This document shows positions 6,570 through 6,683 of a stretch of 6,683 nucleotides of DNA, one piece after another. Origin of the DNA: an uncultured Methylobacteriaceae bacterium. GTDB taxonomy: Bacteria; Pseudomonadota; Alphaproteobacteria; Rhizobiales; Beijerinckiaceae. The stretch is from the NCBI GenBank assembly GCA_937872715.1, contig CALMTJ010000458.1:1-6683 (forward strand), read 5' to 3'. Position 1 is the stretch's first letter; every line of letters begins with the position of its first letter. The translations under genes were made by a program, and so were the position numbers. The notes below the pieces were generated by a model. That model had not been told where the DNA came from, searched no databases, and worked only from the letters and a program-made list of their open reading frames with translations.

Positions 6570-6683
6570 TTGTGGGTTTCTGCGCGAGATGTGGGAGGCC
6601 GGCTGGGCCTGGAGATTAAGAAAAATCTCCTCATCGCACGCAATCACGTTCTAAAGCGTTTGATGGATCAGGCGGTCGCGCTG
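6570..6683. other. AT-richer non-coding tail, possible dispersed intergenic repeat
   Basis: The composition changes abruptly here: AAAAATCTCC, CACGTTCTAAAGCG and TTTGATGGATCA stand out against the GC-rich neighbourhood. No frame gives a recognisable protein, although frames on both strands remain open, including a short minus-strand reading that begins MIACDEEIFLNLQAQPAS. The segment looks like the short intergenic elements scattered through Hyphomicrobiales genomes, with their characteristic TTCTAAAGCG-type ends. That identification is from memory and not verified. It runs off the right edge of the window. Confidence 0.3.
6611..6630. repeat. Perfect inverted repeat (hairpin)
   Basis: GGAGATT (6611-6617) pairs perfectly with AATCTCC (6624-6630) around AAGAAA. 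It is the clearest structural feature of the AT-richer tail. No T-tract follows on either strand, so it is more likely part of a repeat element than a terminator. Confidence 0.6.

Noticed and set aside
6354..6647. A 97-codon minus-strand frame at the right end
   Set aside because: It crosses both right-hand junctions and therefore combines three unrelated pieces; no domain is visible.
6570..6683. A complete insertion sequence at the right end
   Set aside because: No transposase motif, terminal inverted repeat pair or target duplication can be seen within the window.
1..6683. CRISPR array, tRNA, rRNA or riboswitch
   Set aside because: No regularly spaced repeats, cloverleaf-like arms or recognisable conserved RNA elements were found in the gaps, all of which are shorter than about 115 bp.

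Overview
The window is very GC-rich, densely packed DNA whose proteins look alphaproteobacterial. The best guess is a Methylobacterium-like member of the Hyphomicrobiales. This rests on family resemblance and codon style, so the genus is an inference.

Layout. (1) Positions 38-1486, minus strand: the aldehyde dehydrogenase part of PaaZ, the ring-opening enzyme of aerobic phenylacetyl-CoA degradation, cut off before its C-terminal hydratase domain. (2) Positions 1487-1581: a short divergent control region. (3) Positions 1582-2831, plus strand: paaG (ring isomerase/oxepin-forming enzyme) and a paaI-type hotdog thioesterase, overlapping by 4 bp. (4) Positions 2881-4476: a CPA1 (YjcE-type) Na+/H+ antiporter with a charged cytoplasmic tail. 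(5) Positions 4590-5174: a small cysteine-rich YkgJ-family (CxxCxxCC) protein. (6) Positions 5281 to about 6399: an ArnT-like, multi-membrane-span glycosyltransferase (GT-C fold), broken before its C-terminus. (7) From about 6402 to 6569: a fragment of an AsmA/DUF3971-like protein in another frame. (8) Positions 6570-6683: AT-richer, non-coding-looking sequence with a perfect 7-bp hairpin.

How the genes fit together. PaaZ, PaaG and the PaaI-like thioesterase belong to one pathway. PaaG converts the ring epoxide of phenylacetyl-CoA to the oxepin. PaaZ opens the oxepin and oxidises the resulting aldehyde. PaaI-type thioesterases release CoA from dead-end thioesters. The antiporter, YkgJ-like protein and glycosyltransferase have no evident link to that pathway and read as ordinary neighbours.

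The most unusual feature is at the ends. The first ~37 bp and the last ~280 bp are joined to the neighbouring genes at abrupt breaks (near 38, 6400 and 6570). At each break the conserved protein sequence stops and an unrelated one begins, and no single frameshift repairs it. Three such breaks close to the two ends suggest assembly chimerism, or else real rearrangement around repeats. I saw no convincing new biological system, CRISPR array, tRNA, rRNA or complete mobile element.
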